This document shows positions 51,956 to 61,029 of a stretch of DNA of 64,000 nucleotides, piece after piece (position 1 is the first letter of the stretch; every line of letters begins with the position of its first letter). The notes beneath the pieces were generated by a model. The model worked only from the letters and a program-made list of their open reading frames with translations, searched no databases and was not told where the DNA came from. A program made the translations under genes and the position numbers. The DNA lies in the NCBI GenBank assembly GCA_964480915.1, contig CAYZRS010000006.1, positions 62,001 through 126,000 on the forward strand. Reading direction: 5' to 3'. This DNA is from CAWGCE01 sp964480915. Lineage in GTDB: Bacteria > Planctomycetota > Planctomycetia > Pirellulales > Pirellulaceae.

Positions 51956-53293
51956 ATGCTGTATCGTGCCAAGCCATGGCTGTTGGTGATGCTGTCTCTG
52001 TTTGCAACCGTCTGTCATGGCGACGTCGAAGAGCAGTGGCCCAGTTTTCGTGGACCGCTTTGTTCAGGTGTTGCCCCGACGGCCCATCCTCCTACCACTT
52101 GGAGTCCCACGAAGAACCTCAAATGGAAGACGCCGATTCCGGGCAAGGCAAGCTCGTCGCCGATCGTCTGGGATGACAAGGTCTTCTTAACAACGGCGAT
52201 TCCCCAGGGGGGCAAAGTAACGGTCAAAGCGACCAGCGAAGGTCGGTCGCGGCGTCGCCGCAAGCGATTGGTGCCCAGTGAGCATGAGTTCGTCGTGTTG
52301 TGCTTGGCAAGATCGACAGGTGAGGTGCTGTGGCAGGAAGTCGCCGAAGTGGGGACCCCAAGCGAAGCGGCTCATGCTGACAACACGTTTGCCTCGGCTT
52401 CTCCCTGCACCGACGGCGAATGCCTGATCGTCAGTTTTGGTACGCAAGGATTGTTTTGCTATGACTTGGACGGCAAGCTCCGTTGGAAATCGGCCGCCTT
52501 CGGCCCGATGACGACTCGCGGTTCGTTCGGTGAAGGCAGCTCGCCGACGATTTATCGCGACTTCGTCATTCTACCTTGGGACCACGAAGGCGATTCCTAC
52601 TTGGCGGCGTTCGACAAGAATACCGGTGCGCAGCGGTGGCGAATCGAACGAGATGAGCCGACCAATTGGGCGACGCCGATCGTCGTGGAACAAGAAACGG
52701 GGCCTCAAATTGTCCATAGCGGCCAGTCGTTTACTCGAGGATATGACTTGGCGACCGGAGAAGAGCTCTGGAAGTACTCTGGCTTAACGCAGCGGCCCGT
52801 CTCTACGCCGGTCAGTCGAGACGGCATCGCATTCTTCGCCAGTTCGCGAGGCGGCGCATTCATGGGGGCTGTCAATCTGTCAGGTCGCGGCTCTTTAAAC
52901 GGAACCGCTAGTGAAATGTGGACGGTCACGAAGGGAACGCCCGATATTCCGTCGCTGCTGTTGGTTGGAAATCGCCTGTACTTCTTGGCTGCCAATTCGG
53001 GTGTGCTTTCCTGCGTCGATGCAACGACTGGCGAATTGATCGGTGCGGCCAAGCGATTGGGGAACATGCGTGCTGTTTATTCTTCGCCCGTCTCTGCTGC
53101 CGGACATGTCTATGTGACAGGACGAGACGGGAAGACGGTCGTGCTCAAGGCGGATGATTCGCTGGAAACGGTGGCGGAGAACGATCTCGGAGAGCCCGTC
53201 GATGCGACACCGGCGATCGTCGGTGAGGATTTGTTTCTGCGGGGCGCAAGTCACCTGTTTTGTTTTTCTCAGGCAGAAGCGGTGGCAGAATAG
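51956..53293 (+). CDS. Exported PQQ-like beta-propeller protein (second copy)
   Basis: Signal peptide of about 22 residues (LLVMLSLFATVCHG), then WPSFRGPLCSGVAP, the same kind of opening as the gene at 46649, and propeller blades with Trp motifs (DKNTGAQRWRIER, DLATGEELWKYSG, DATTGELIG). 445 residues from the ATG at 51956. A GTG one codon earlier overlaps the stop of the previous gene. It lies convergent with the serA-like gene. No PQQ-binding residues are obvious, so I expect a non-enzymatic propeller. Confidence 0.82.
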   Translation: MLYRAKPWLLVMLSLFATVCHGDVEEQWPSFRGPLCSGVAPTAHPPTTWSPTKNLKWKTPIPGKASSSPIVWDDKVFLTTAIPQGGKVTVKATSEGRSRRRRKRLVPSEHEFVVLCLARSTGEVLWQEVAEVGTPSEAAHADNTFASASPCTDGECLIVSFGTQGLFCYDLDGKLRWKSAAFGPMTTRGSFGEGSSPTIYRDFVILPWDHEGDSYLAAFDKNTGAQRWRIERDEPTNWATPIVVEQETGPQIVHSGQSFTRGYDLATGEELWKYSGLTQRPVSTPVSRDGIAFFASSRGGAFMGAVNLSGRGSLNGTASEMWTVTKGTPDIPSLLLVGNRLYFLAANSGVLSCVDATTGELIGAAKRLGNMRAVYSSPVSAAGHVYVTGRDGKTVVLKADDSLETVAENDLGEPVDATPAIVGEDLFLRGASHLFCFSQAEAVAE

Positions 53294-53309
53294 GGCACGA
53301 GTTAGTCGG

Positions 53310-54506
53310 CTAAATCCTGAATTGCGAAATTTGCAGGATGTCTTTTTGACCGCTGAGGGAAGCCGTGAGATTTTCCGATGGTGCCGAATCGATGTGTAGC
53401 GTGCAGATGGCCGCTTCGGCGCTGTCGAAGATGGTGTTTTCCATCTCTTCCACATTGATATTCTCGGCCCGCAGACCGTCCAGCACGCTGGCCAACACGC
53501 CGACACGGTTCAAATGCCGGATTACGATGCGGTGTGTTGCCGGTGAGCGATTCCCCATGTTCACGGAATTTGCAACGCGCCCCTCTTTGACGAACAAGCG
53601 AACATGCTCGACGACCGCATCGCCAATCGCTTCGGATGTCTGAGTCGTCGAAGCGCCGATGTGGGGCGTGCCAGTAATCCGTTTGGCAAGCTGTGTATCG
53701 TTGAACGGAACATCTCCGCCGCTAGGCTCTTCTTCAAAGACGTCCAAGGCGACCCGGAGCGATTTCTTATCGATCGCTTCACGAAGCGCTTCGGTATCAA
53801 CGAGTGGGCCTCGCGAAGTGTTGACGAGAATGGATCCGTCTCGCATCGCGTTCAGAAACTCGCTGCCGATGAAGTGCTGCGTCTCTTTCGCAAGCGCCAA
53901 GTGAACGCTGACAGCATCTGACTGTTGGGCGACTTCTTTCGCCGTCGCGGCATGTGCCATGCCAAGCCGTTTCGCTTGTTCGGGCGTGAAACTTCGCGAC
54001 CAGCCGACCACATTCATCTCCATACCTTGTGCAATCTTGGCGACGGCACGGCCAATGGCGCCCATGCCAAGGATGCCAAGTGTTCTGCCTTTCAGGCCAT
54101 GGGCCTGGCTGTACATTTTCTTTTTCCAGGATCCGCTGCGCAGGTCGGCGCAAGCGTCGGCGATACGACGGTCGGCGGCGATCAACAGGCCGGCGGTCAA
54201 TTCGGCGACCGCGGCCGCGTTCACGCCAGGGCAGTTGACGACATGGATGCCACGGTCGCTGGCCTTGGCCACATCGATCGTGTTGACGCCGGCACCGGCG
54301 CGGATGATCAGCGAGAGGTTGGCTGCGGCGTTGAGCGTTGACTCGTCTACCTTCGTCGATCGTACGATCAGGATGTCGCTGTCAGAAATGGCGCCTGGAA
54401 GCTGATCGGTTCCAAGTTGTGGCTGAGCGTCAACATCGCAGCCGAGCGCTTCCAACTGTTGAGTTACGCGTGAATGTAGTTTGTCAGCAACGAGCACACG
54501 GGCCAT
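53310..54506 (-). CDS. serA: D-3-phosphoglycerate dehydrogenase (short form with ACT domain)
   Basis: First step of serine synthesis: oxidation of 3-phosphoglycerate by NAD+. 398 residues, like the E. coli-length enzyme without the intervening ASB domain. Seen: IVRSTKVDE and RAGAGVNTIDV, the nucleotide loop GILGMGAIGRAVAK, active-site Arg in VNTSRGPLVD, Glu in DVFEEEP and His in TPHIGAST. A C-terminal ACT domain begins at about residue 325 (LNRVGVLASVLDGLRAENIN), where serine would inhibit. Other 2-hydroxyacid dehydrogenases are excluded less by active site than by the ACT domain. No other serine genes are adjacent. Confidence 0.9.
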   Translation of the reverse strand: MARVLVADKLHSRVTQQLEALGCDVDAQPQLGTDQLPGAISDSDILIVRSTKVDESTLNAAANLSLIIRAGAGVNTIDVAKASDRGIHVVNCPGVNAAAVAELTAGLLIAADRRIADACADLRSGSWKKKMYSQAHGLKGRTLGILGMGAIGRAVAKIAQGMEMNVVGWSRSFTPEQAKRLGMAHAATAKEVAQQSDAVSVHLALAKETQHFIGSEFLNAMRDGSILVNTSRGPLVDTEALREAIDKKSLRVALDVFEEEPSGGDVPFNDTQLAKRITGTPHIGASTTQTSEAIGDAVVEHVRLFVKEGRVANSVNMGNRSPATHRIVIRHLNRVGVLASVLDGLRAENINVEEMENTIFDSAEAAICTLHIDSAPSENLTASLSGQKDILQISQFRI

Positions 54507-54521
54507 GAAAGATCTCCGCCT

Positions 54522-54560
54522 AAAGAGAAAAAGCAGCGTGCCGGAGTGGCACGCTGCTTA
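54522..54560 (-). terminator. Rho-independent terminator of the TadE/TadG group
   Basis: A perfect 12-bp stem, AAGCAGCGTGCC with GGCACGCTGCTT around a five-base loop, followed on the minus strand by a T-rich tail. It ends transcripts coming from the genes at 54625-56997 and lies just upstream of serA on the same strand. Confidence 0.88.
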
Positions 54561-54624
54561 TCAATTTGGCCGATGATTCAGGCGGCGGCAAGCCGCAGCA
54601 TCGTGAACCTGCCGAACAAGGCTG

Positions 54625-55017
54625 CTACAGAGTTTCTCGTCGCAGCGTCGAGCGGCCCGTTAACTGTTTTCCACTGAAAAAGATCGGTGCAATGAAGCCG
54701 TTTTCGTCGCAATTTACGGAAACATCGACCGTGACCTCCGGCGTCTCTAAGAGAATAACGGGAGGATTGACCGAAATATTCACGCCCCGTGCGCCCACGG
54801 TGTTCATGATGCGGGTCACGACCGCTTCGGCGTCCGCGGCGGTTGAGCCCGGCACGATGACCCGACGGGCCGCTTCGTAGGCTGCGTTGTCGATCGTGTG
54901 ACGGATCACGTTCATGCGTGCAAATTCGACGCACGCGAACGTGAACGCGAAAAATATGGGTAGCGTAATCGCCATTTCCACGACGACGGCACCGCGGCTT
55001 TTTCTTGGCTTTTTCAT
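54625..55017 (-). CDS. TadE-like pseudopilin/membrane protein (1)
   Basis: A 130-residue protein with a basic start and the TadE signature: GAVVVEMAITLPIFFAF, a glutamate five residues into the hydrophobic segment (prepilin-like), and one membrane helix with an extracytoplasmic beta domain. TadE proteins are minor components of Flp/Tad pili. Here none of the assembly genes (tadA, tadB, tadC, cpaB) is present, so a pilus role is doubtful. Last gene of the group and followed by a terminator. Confidence 0.85.
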   Translation of the reverse strand: MKKPRKSRGAVVVEMAITLPIFFAFTFACVEFARMNVIRHTIDNAAYEAARRVIVPGSTAADAEAVVTRIMNTVGARGVNISVNPPVILLETPEVTVDVSVNCDENGFIAPIFFSGKQLTGRSTLRRETL

Positions 55018-55066
55018 ATCAGTTCTACTTCTTGGTTAATTCTGTCTGAACTTGTTTCGCAACCGT

Positions 55067-56077
55067 CTATTCAATGAGAACAACGGAGAGCGTTTCAGCG
55101 ATCTTTTTGAAAGCCTCTTTGAGGTCACCGTTACTGTCCGCATGGATGTGAATACCATTTGCGCTGTCGGCAACTGTCTGCATGAGTACTTGATCAGCTC
55201 CATCACCGAAGGTGATCGTATGGACCGTGAAGTCGGCCGGAATGGCAACATCGAGGACGGAGACGCCTGTGTTTTCACGACCATCGGTCATCAGGACGAC
55301 CGTTTTCTCTGCAAGACCTCGAGACAAGGGATCGTTCGCCAGACTTTCCAGTCCGTCCTGTAGCCCTTCTCCAATTGCCGTTGCGCCCCCAGCAAGCATC
55401 TCTTCATTTTTCTGCTTGAGTCCTGCAAATACCCCGGACATCGGAATGTCCTTCTGGCTGGTCGAGGCGTATGTAGAAAGCGAGATTCGTTCGTCGGCTG
55501 GTGTCGTTTCAAGGATCGAGACGAACTCACGAACTCCGTTCTTGAGAGCCGCTAGTTTGCTACCGCCCATCGATCCCGATCGATCGAGAACTAAGGCGAT
55601 ATCGCGCACGAAAGCTGTCGACGTGGATGCTTGGGTGGGTTCAAACGAGCCCGTACCGAGCACCGCGCCAAGGAACAGGGGAACGCTACCCGAGGGTGAG
55701 TCGCTGGTGCGACGCGCGTTGACCCGAATGGCGTTGGTTGGGTTTTGATTTGGTTGGAACGAGAAAGTTCCCGCAGCGGTCTGTCGCGCCGATCCAAAAA
55801 CGACGTCTTCGGCGGCCAGCAGGAAAGGTTGTCCATTGACCAAATTGTTTTGGGCTGCATTCAGCGCGGCCGATCGAGCAGAAGCTACGTCCTGAGTACG
55901 GACGAGTGCTTCCGAGGCTGCTCGCGACGCCGCATCCGCAGCGGTTCGCAATTCGGTTTGGACCAAGTGCATTTTGGCGACGTCGACTGAAATGACAGTC
56001 ATCGCGACAAAAATGACCATGACGATGGCAACCAGGATCAACATGGACCCACGACGTTTTCTCGATGCAATGTGCAT
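55067..56077 (-). CDS. TadG-like protein with von Willebrand factor A domain
   Basis: N-terminal membrane helix of the TadG/TadE type (SMLILVAIVMVIFVAMTVIS) and a Tad-like segment (RTAADAASRAASEALV), then a VWA domain of about 180 residues with an intact metal site, DRSGSMGG, and further metal ligands in GGATAIGEGL and MTDGRENTG. Such domains mediate metal-dependent adhesion or protein contacts. 336 residues. Between the two TadE-like genes, all on the minus strand and close together, so one operon. Confidence 0.88.
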   Translation of the reverse strand: MHIASRKRRGSMLILVAIVMVIFVAMTVISVDVAKMHLVQTELRTAADAASRAASEALVRTQDVASARSAALNAAQNNLVNGQPFLLAAEDVVFGSARQTAAGTFSFQPNQNPTNAIRVNARRTSDSPSGSVPLFLGAVLGTGSFEPTQASTSTAFVRDIALVLDRSGSMGGSKLAALKNGVREFVSILETTPADERISLSTYASTSQKDIPMSGVFAGLKQKNEEMLAGGATAIGEGLQDGLESLANDPLSRGLAEKTVVLMTDGRENTGVSVLDVAIPADFTVHTITFGDGADQVLMQTVADSANGIHIHADSNGDLKEAFKKIAETLSVVLIE

Positions 56078-56118
56078 TAAACTCTACCTTGGAAAAGAAG
56101 TGACAGATGATCAGCCGA

Positions 56119-56520
56119 CTATTCCTTGACCATGAAAGCCTGAGCTTCCAGATTGCCGGAAAAGAAATTGAGAGTGAAAACCGAATTGGCGCCGCAGGGA
56201 GCCGTAACCGTCACTTGAATCGGCGTGCCTCGATCCAAGCCATCGATGTTGCTGGGGCTGAAACTAAAGTTGACCCCATCGATGTCACGTTCGGTAACGA
56301 CCTCGTTGGCACGTGCATTGGCCGCGGCCGTTGTCCCATCATTGCGAATGGCGACACGAATCGCTTCGTAGGCAACGACGTTCAGCGATTGCTTCAGAAA
56401 AATCATCGAAGTGCATTCGATAGCGCCGAGGACCAAAATCACCAAAATTGGCAAACAGACGGCGAATTCGACGACTGCCGTTCCGCGACGGCGTGATTTG
56501 CTCTTACGTTGACGTATCAT
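56119..56520 (-). CDS. TadE-like pseudopilin/membrane protein (2)
   Basis: The protein has 133 residues from the ATG at 56520. A GTG at 56538 would add six residues, and neither has a strong ribosome site. TadE pattern: a basic start, then GTAVVEFAVCLPILVILVLG with the glutamate near the membrane edge, one helix, and a beta-rich exterior part ending in FSGNLEAQAFMVKE. Second TadE-like copy of the group; only the N-terminal region resembles the other. Confidence 0.84.
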   Translation of the reverse strand: MIRQRKSKSRRRGTAVVEFAVCLPILVILVLGAIECTSMIFLKQSLNVVAYEAIRVAIRNDGTTAAANARANEVVTERDIDGVNFSFSPSNIDGLDRGTPIQVTVTAPCGANSVFTLNFFSGNLEAQAFMVKE

Positions 56521-56556
56521 CTCTGTCTCTTTCTTCACCTAATTGCAAAACGCTGG

Positions 56557-56997
56557 CTATTTGCCGGCTGCCTGGGGCGGATCGTTGAGCAATTCCATTC
56601 GCTTGGCGATCGCATTCAAATCGCCTGTCAGTTCGGTCCAGAAGTCATGCTTTCGAAATTTCACCGGTTGAATTGTTTCGCCGTTGGCAAGATGTTTCAT
56701 CGCATTTCGAAACGAAATCATGGGGCCGGCAAAACGATGACTCAATTTGATCGAGTCATAAAGAAAAACGGGGAACACGAAAACCAATCCGACGACTGCG
56801 ACTGCATACTTGGCCCAAAGATTGCCAAAATGCTGCCTCATCGTTAATTGCTCTGTTGTGCCCAGGGCCTCCATTGCGAAAAGGAACATGAACATCACCG
56901 TTGCAGCGATCAGCCAATGGAAGACCATCTGGCGTACCAGCATGCCTTGCACTCGCTTGTCGATGAACAATTTCGTTCTTGGCTTTTTCTTAACCAC
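56557..56997 (-). CDS. Two-helix membrane protein with HAMP-like segment
   Basis: The protein has 146 residues from a GTG at 56997. Two membrane helices (about 26-46 and 64-84) are followed by a cytoplasmic stretch, SHRFAGPMISFRNAMKHL, of HAMP-like shape as found in sensors. The output domain is missing, so it may be a small relay or regulator. First gene of the TadE/TadG group by position, 37 bases before the TadE-like gene at 56520. Function unknown. Confidence 0.7.
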   Translation of the reverse strand: MVKKKPRTKLFIDKRVQGMLVRQMVFHWLIAATVMFMFLFAMEALGTTEQLTMRQHFGNLWAKYAVAVVGLVFVFPVFLYDSIKLSHRFAGPMISFRNAMKHLANGETIQPVKFRKHDFWTELTGDLNAIAKRMELLNDPPQAAGK

Positions 56998-57188
56998 GAT
57001 GTCCCATTCCCCGTGCTGGACTCCCTACATACCTCCCGCTCTGTCGTTGGCGGTTAAGAAAGGTTAGGTCAAAAAATTGCCCATTTAGAGATTTGGCCAA
57101 ATATCTGACAGAGTGTTTCAGCTAGGCGTTGCTGACCAGGGCCGTACAATCAATCCTTTCGTTACAATCATTGAGGGAGCTTTCGGGT

Positions 57189-57653
57189 ATGGTTCGGTCT
57201 GCCACAGCGTTTGGGGTTTGGATCGTCATGGTTTCCATGGCGCATGGCCAGATGGCCAAAGTCGGCGATGCGGAAATTGAGGCTCAATTGCGGCGTCTCA
57301 TCGGAGCGCAATCTGAGAGTTGGAATCGTGGTGACATTGAGGGCTTTATGAGCCACTACTGGATGTCAGAGAATTTGACATTCAGCTCGGGAGGAAAGAC
57401 CACACGCGGTTGGCAAGCCACGATCGAAGGTTACAAACGTCGGTATTCGACGCCGGAAAAGATGGGCCAGCTGACATTTGATCAGCTGGAGATCACGCCG
57501 CTGGGTTCAGACGCAGCCTTTGTACTCGGTCGTTGGCAGTTACAGCGGGACGAACCGATCGGCGGGAATTTTAGTCTCGTCTTCCGTCAGATGGACGATC
57601 GTTGGGTGATCGTGCACGACCACACATCGGTACTGAAGGGAGTGGAGCCCTAG
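57189..57653 (+). CDS. Exported NTF2-like/DUF4440-type protein
   Basis: From the ATG at 57189, with GGGAG eight bases upstream, the protein has 154 residues with a signal peptide (cleaved after AHGQ). The domain begins with a helix, QLRRLIGAQSESWNRGDIEG, followed by strands and LGRWQLQRDEP and FSLVFRQMDDRWVIVHDHTS, the cone-shaped NTF2-like fold of the SnoaL/DUF4440 group. Members are either ketosteroid-isomerase-like enzymes or binding proteins. No active-site residues are clear. The stop overlaps that of the convergent aminotransferase gene. Confidence 0.8.
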   Translation: MVRSATAFGVWIVMVSMAHGQMAKVGDAEIEAQLRRLIGAQSESWNRGDIEGFMSHYWMSENLTFSSGGKTTRGWQATIEGYKRRYSTPEKMGQLTFDQLEITPLGSDAAFVLGRWQLQRDEPIGGNFSLVFRQMDDRWVIVHDHTSVLKGVEP

Positions 57654-58834
57654 ATGCGTGGCAGGTCGTAGAAATCGGCAATGTGATTGACAACAAACAG
57701 CTGTTCTTGCTCGGTCAGGCCCGGGAAGACGGGTAGGCTCAATGCTTCCTGCGCTGCGACTTCTGTCACGGGCAGCGCCTTCGTTTCCTCTTCAAGCGAA
57801 GCAAAGCATGCCTGTCGATGGAGGGGAACCGGATAGTAGATTTCGGAACCGACTTGGGCGGTGGTTAAGTAATCTCGTAGCGAATCTCGTTGCCCCTCTT
57901 TGACGCGAATCGTGTATTGATTCCAAACATGCTCTTTCTGGTGTGAAGCGGTCGGTGTGACGAGAAAACGATCGAGCCCCGCCGCGGCGAACATGACGTC
58001 GTAGCTGGCCGCATTGTGTTGGCGCTGGCGCGTCCATAAAGATAACTGGGGCAGCTTGACTCGCAGGATGGCCGCCTGCATTGCATCGAGTCGGCTGTTG
58101 ATTCCGACTTCTCGATGGTAATAGCGCGGTTCCATGCCGTGGGCCCGCAGCAGGCGAAGTCGCTTCGCAAGGGTGCCGTCTTGAGTGACCATGATGCCCG
58201 CATCACCACAAGCGCCAAGATTCTTGGTCGGATAAAAACTGAAGCAGCCCAGATCACCCCAACTGCCAGCAGGTCGACCCGCATGCTTCGCGTTCAGGGC
58301 CTGCGCTGCGTCCTCAATAACGCGCACGTTGTGACGTTGGGCGATTGTATTGATTTCGGTCATGTCGCAGCATTGACCATAAAGATGAACCGGAATGACT
58401 GCTTTGGTTCGTGAGGTGATCGATTGCTCAAACGACTGCGTACACAGATTGAAGTGGATCGGATCGATGTCGACGAAAACCGGCTTGGCTCCCAAACGCC
58501 ACACAGCAGAAGCAGTTGCGAAGAAAGTAAAACTTGGAAGAATCACTTCATCTCCCGGGCCGATGTCGAGTGCCATGAGCGCCAGTAGAAGAGCGTCACT
58601 TCCCGAAGCGCAACAGATGGCATGATCGACTTGGCATAAGGAAGCGATTTCTGCTTCTAACGCATCCGCTTCTGGTCCCAAGATAAATTGATGCGAATCC
58701 ATGACGCGTGATATCGCCGTATCGATCTGAGCACGAAGAGGGTCCAGCTCGCGGGGGATATCGAGCAGCGGTACTCGTGTTACAGGCACTTCGGTGATTC
58801 GTTGACTTTGCGACAAGTCGGTCGAGGTTTTCAT
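57650..58834 (-). CDS. DegT/DnrJ/EryC1/StrS-family sugar aminotransferase
   Basis: A PLP-dependent aminotransferase that puts an amino group on nucleotide-linked keto sugars for surface polysaccharides. From the ATG at 58834 the protein has 394 residues. The frame is open to 58909 without a better start. Seen: ASGSDALLLAL with the PLP-phosphate site, VIEDAAQALNAKH, the Schiff-base lysine in FYPTKNLGACGDAG and GINSRLDAMQAAIL. No other sugar genes are adjacent, so the exact product is unclear. No signal; cytoplasmic. Confidence 0.9.
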   Translation of the reverse strand: MKTSTDLSQSQRITEVPVTRVPLLDIPRELDPLRAQIDTAISRVMDSHQFILGPEADALEAEIASLCQVDHAICCASGSDALLLALMALDIGPGDEVILPSFTFFATASAVWRLGAKPVFVDIDPIHFNLCTQSFEQSITSRTKAVIPVHLYGQCCDMTEINTIAQRHNVRVIEDAAQALNAKHAGRPAGSWGDLGCFSFYPTKNLGACGDAGIMVTQDGTLAKRLRLLRAHGMEPRYYHREVGINSRLDAMQAAILRVKLPQLSLWTRQRQHNAASYDVMFAAAGLDRFLVTPTASHQKEHVWNQYTIRVKEGQRDSLRDYLTTAQVGSEIYYPVPLHRQACFASLEEETKALPVTEVAAQEALSLPVFPGLTEQEQLFVVNHIADFYDLPRI

Positions 58835-59103
58835 AGACACGCTGCCCAAATCGATTAGTTGATCGGCTGTTATTTTCTGGAGACGCGAGACTACGAAGCG
58901 GTCTCGCAAAGGTCAATAACGATCATGAATTCAGGCGGGAACGAAGCTCGCCGACAGCCTCAGATGGTGTCGGATCGACCATCGTTGATGGTCCGCAAAA
59001 GTGTCAAATGGGGTGAATTGGGCAGGCGCGGGGTCGATTGCCCCAATTTTTGAGAAACTTCGCTCGTCGGTGCTAGCCTTCAGGCACGGTTCGACCAAAT
59101 GCC

Positions 59104-59109
59104 TATAAT
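59104..59109 (+). promoter_or_regulatory. Candidate -10 element for the proline-rich exported protein
   Basis: A perfect TATAAT about 58 bases before the ATG at 59168. No good -35 hexamer lies upstream. Confidence 0.4.
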
Positions 59110-59167
59110 TTGGGAAGTGCCCAAGCGGAGGGCGAACGACACGGTACACAAGTAGGAACAAAGTGCG

Positions 59168-60088
59168 ATGCGCAAGGCAATTCTGTTTTTGACAATTCCC
59201 GTTTGCTTGTGGGCCAGCCCGCTATTTTCGCAAGAGCCCGAACTCGAACCGATTCCGTTACCCGAACCAAGTTCAATCGCGAGTGAACTGGAGCCGCTGG
59301 AGCCGACGGCCGCTATCCGCCCCGACGAGGAAGCGGAGGGGACGAGCGTCGAACAAGCCAGCTACGGCGATGAATTGCAGCTCGAGCCAATTCCTACCGA
59401 TCCGGCACCGCCGATCATCCTGCACTCGCCGGTTGTCGAGTCGCGTTCGGTCGAATCGTTCGAGTCGGCCCCGACGATAGTGCTTGACGATTCGACTTAC
59501 GAATTGCCGATCGAAACGCCAGCGCCCGTGATTGAATCGCCAGCGCCGATCGTCAATTCGGTTCCGACCGATGCTTCGTATTCGACCGTTGCGCCACAGC
59601 AACCAGAATGCAGTTGCCAGCAGAAGCGATCCATTGTCTCCTCATCGGCGCCCGTGGCTCCACCCGTGTACCGCCAGCCCCTTCAGGCTTATTCGGCGCC
59701 ACCGCAAGTTCCGGCGAATCGGCAGTACACCGTTCGACAGCAGCAACAACCGCCGGTTCGTTATGCGGTTCCTCAGCCAACGCAAAACGGCGTGTACGTC
59801 GATCCGCGAACGGTCGTTTCCGGCAACGCGCCCGGCATGCGATACGACCATCAGGGTCCCTATACCGTTCGGCAGTCGACAGAAGTTCGTCCTGGCCCAG
59901 GGCGCACCAGAACTCAAGTGACAACTTACGAAGTCACCCGCTACCGACCGGTAACGTATCAAGTCACTGTGCCACAACGGTCGCCATCGGGCTTCGTCGT
60001 TGTTCCTCGTTATGAAGTGCAGGTGCAACCGGTGGCGCCGGTACCCCCACAGACCGGGCCCATCCGTAGTTGGTTGCGCCGGATGTAA
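59168..60088 (+). CDS. Exported proline/glutamine-rich low-complexity protein
   Basis: The protein has 306 residues. A signal peptide of 22 residues (AILFLTIPVCLWASPLFSQ) is followed by an acidic Pro/Glu region, a Pro/Ser/Ala region and then a Pro/Gln/Arg/Tyr region with TTYEVTRYRPVTYQVTVP near the end. No enzyme fold is visible. Such sequences are common in planctomycete envelope proteins and may be structural. A cysteine pair sits at CSC near residue 140. Standing alone, followed by the convergent ABC operon. Confidence 0.72.
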   Translation: MRKAILFLTIPVCLWASPLFSQEPELEPIPLPEPSSIASELEPLEPTAAIRPDEEAEGTSVEQASYGDELQLEPIPTDPAPPIILHSPVVESRSVESFESAPTIVLDDSTYELPIETPAPVIESPAPIVNSVPTDASYSTVAPQQPECSCQQKRSIVSSSAPVAPPVYRQPLQAYSAPPQVPANRQYTVRQQQQPPVRYAVPQPTQNGVYVDPRTVVSGNAPGMRYDHQGPYTVRQSTEVRPGPGRTRTQVTTYEVTRYRPVTYQVTVPQRSPSGFVVVPRYEVQVQPVAPVPPQTGPIRSWLRRM

Positions 60089-60125
60089 CGATCCATAGCG
60101 GTCCGCAAGCTAGGTCGGCGACCGG

Positions 60126-61025
60126 TTAGCTGTCTGCATCGTTGGCCGCACTGCGCTCGTGCCAAAACGTGACGAATTCGGACCAGTGCTGGAAGTGCTC
60201 TGGATCGAATACCGCTCGGCGCAATTCGTCTTTTTGCTTGCCGAACTGAGCAAACGCACGGTCATCTGTTGGCGCAAAGATGGGCGCGGGGCGGTCGTAG
60301 ACGATGTTGGCGCCGCTGGCGCCTTCCGCATGGTACTGGGAAAGTCCCAGCACGCGGTCGGAGACGTAGAGCGCTTCATTGAGTTCATGCGTTACGATAA
60401 GAATGGTGAACGGTGGCAAAGCTCCCTGCCGCCGCGCTTCACAATTCTCTTGGTAGAGCCGAAGTAGCATCAGCTGTAACTCTTCTCGCGTCGCTTCATC
60501 CAAGGCGCCGAACGGTTCATCCAAAAGCAGAATAGACGGTTTCATGATCAGCGCTTGAGCAATCGCCACCCGCTGTCGCATGCCGCCGGACATCTCGTGA
60601 GGATAGCGGTGAGCCGCTTCGGCCAGATTGACTTTCTCTAGGAACTCGTCCGCTTTCTTCAAGTGCTGCTTCTTCAGGGGCAACCAACGCCACGGTTGGA
60701 ACAGACGAAACGGGATACTCGTTTCATCAAGTAACAAACCGAAAGCGACGTTCTGCCGGGCAGTCAGGAAATCGTAAAGGCTGTAGTGCTGGTAGACGAT
60801 ACCGACGTCCCGGTTCGGCGAGGTGACCTTACGACCGTTGGCCCAGATTTCACCTTTTCGCGGCGGATGAGTACCGAGGATGGCCCGCAAAAGCGTCGAC
60901 TTGCCGCAACCACTGGGGCCCACCAACGCTGCGATCTGTCCGTGCTCTACATCAAACGTAACGTCACCAAGGACTTTGTTTGATCCGAACCAATGCGACA
61001 CGTTCTTGACGCTCAGTGCGTACAT
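60126..61025 (-). CDS. ABC importer ATP-binding protein (nitrate/sulfonate/taurine type)
   Basis: A 299-residue ATPase of the NrtD/SsuB/TauB group from the ATG at 61025. Walker A GPSGCGKST, Q-loop YQHYS, signature MSGGMRQRVAIAQAL, Walker B LLLDEPFGALD, H-loop His in IVTHELNEAL. An open frame to 61091 overlaps the permease stop and is less likely. Follows the permease by 4 bases. With the permease and the lipoprotein it forms an import system; the substrate could be an organic sulfonate, nitrate or another small molecule. Confidence 0.9.
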   Translation of the reverse strand: MYALSVKNVSHWFGSNKVLGDVTFDVEHGQIAALVGPSGCGKSTLLRAILGTHPPRKGEIWANGRKVTSPNRDVGIVYQHYSLYDFLTARQNVAFGLLLDETSIPFRLFQPWRWLPLKKQHLKKADEFLEKVNLAEAAHRYPHEMSGGMRQRVAIAQALIMKPSILLLDEPFGALDEATREELQLMLLRLYQENCEARRQGALPPFTILIVTHELNEALYVSDRVLGLSQYHAEGASGANIVYDRPAPIFAPTDDRAFAQFGKQKDELRRAVFDPEHFQHWSEFVTFWHERSAANDADS

Positions 61026-61029
61026 AGGG

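Noticed and set aside
59080..59110. Possible tRNA T-arm (GGTTCGACC)
   Set aside because: No matching acceptor, D or anticodon stems nearby.
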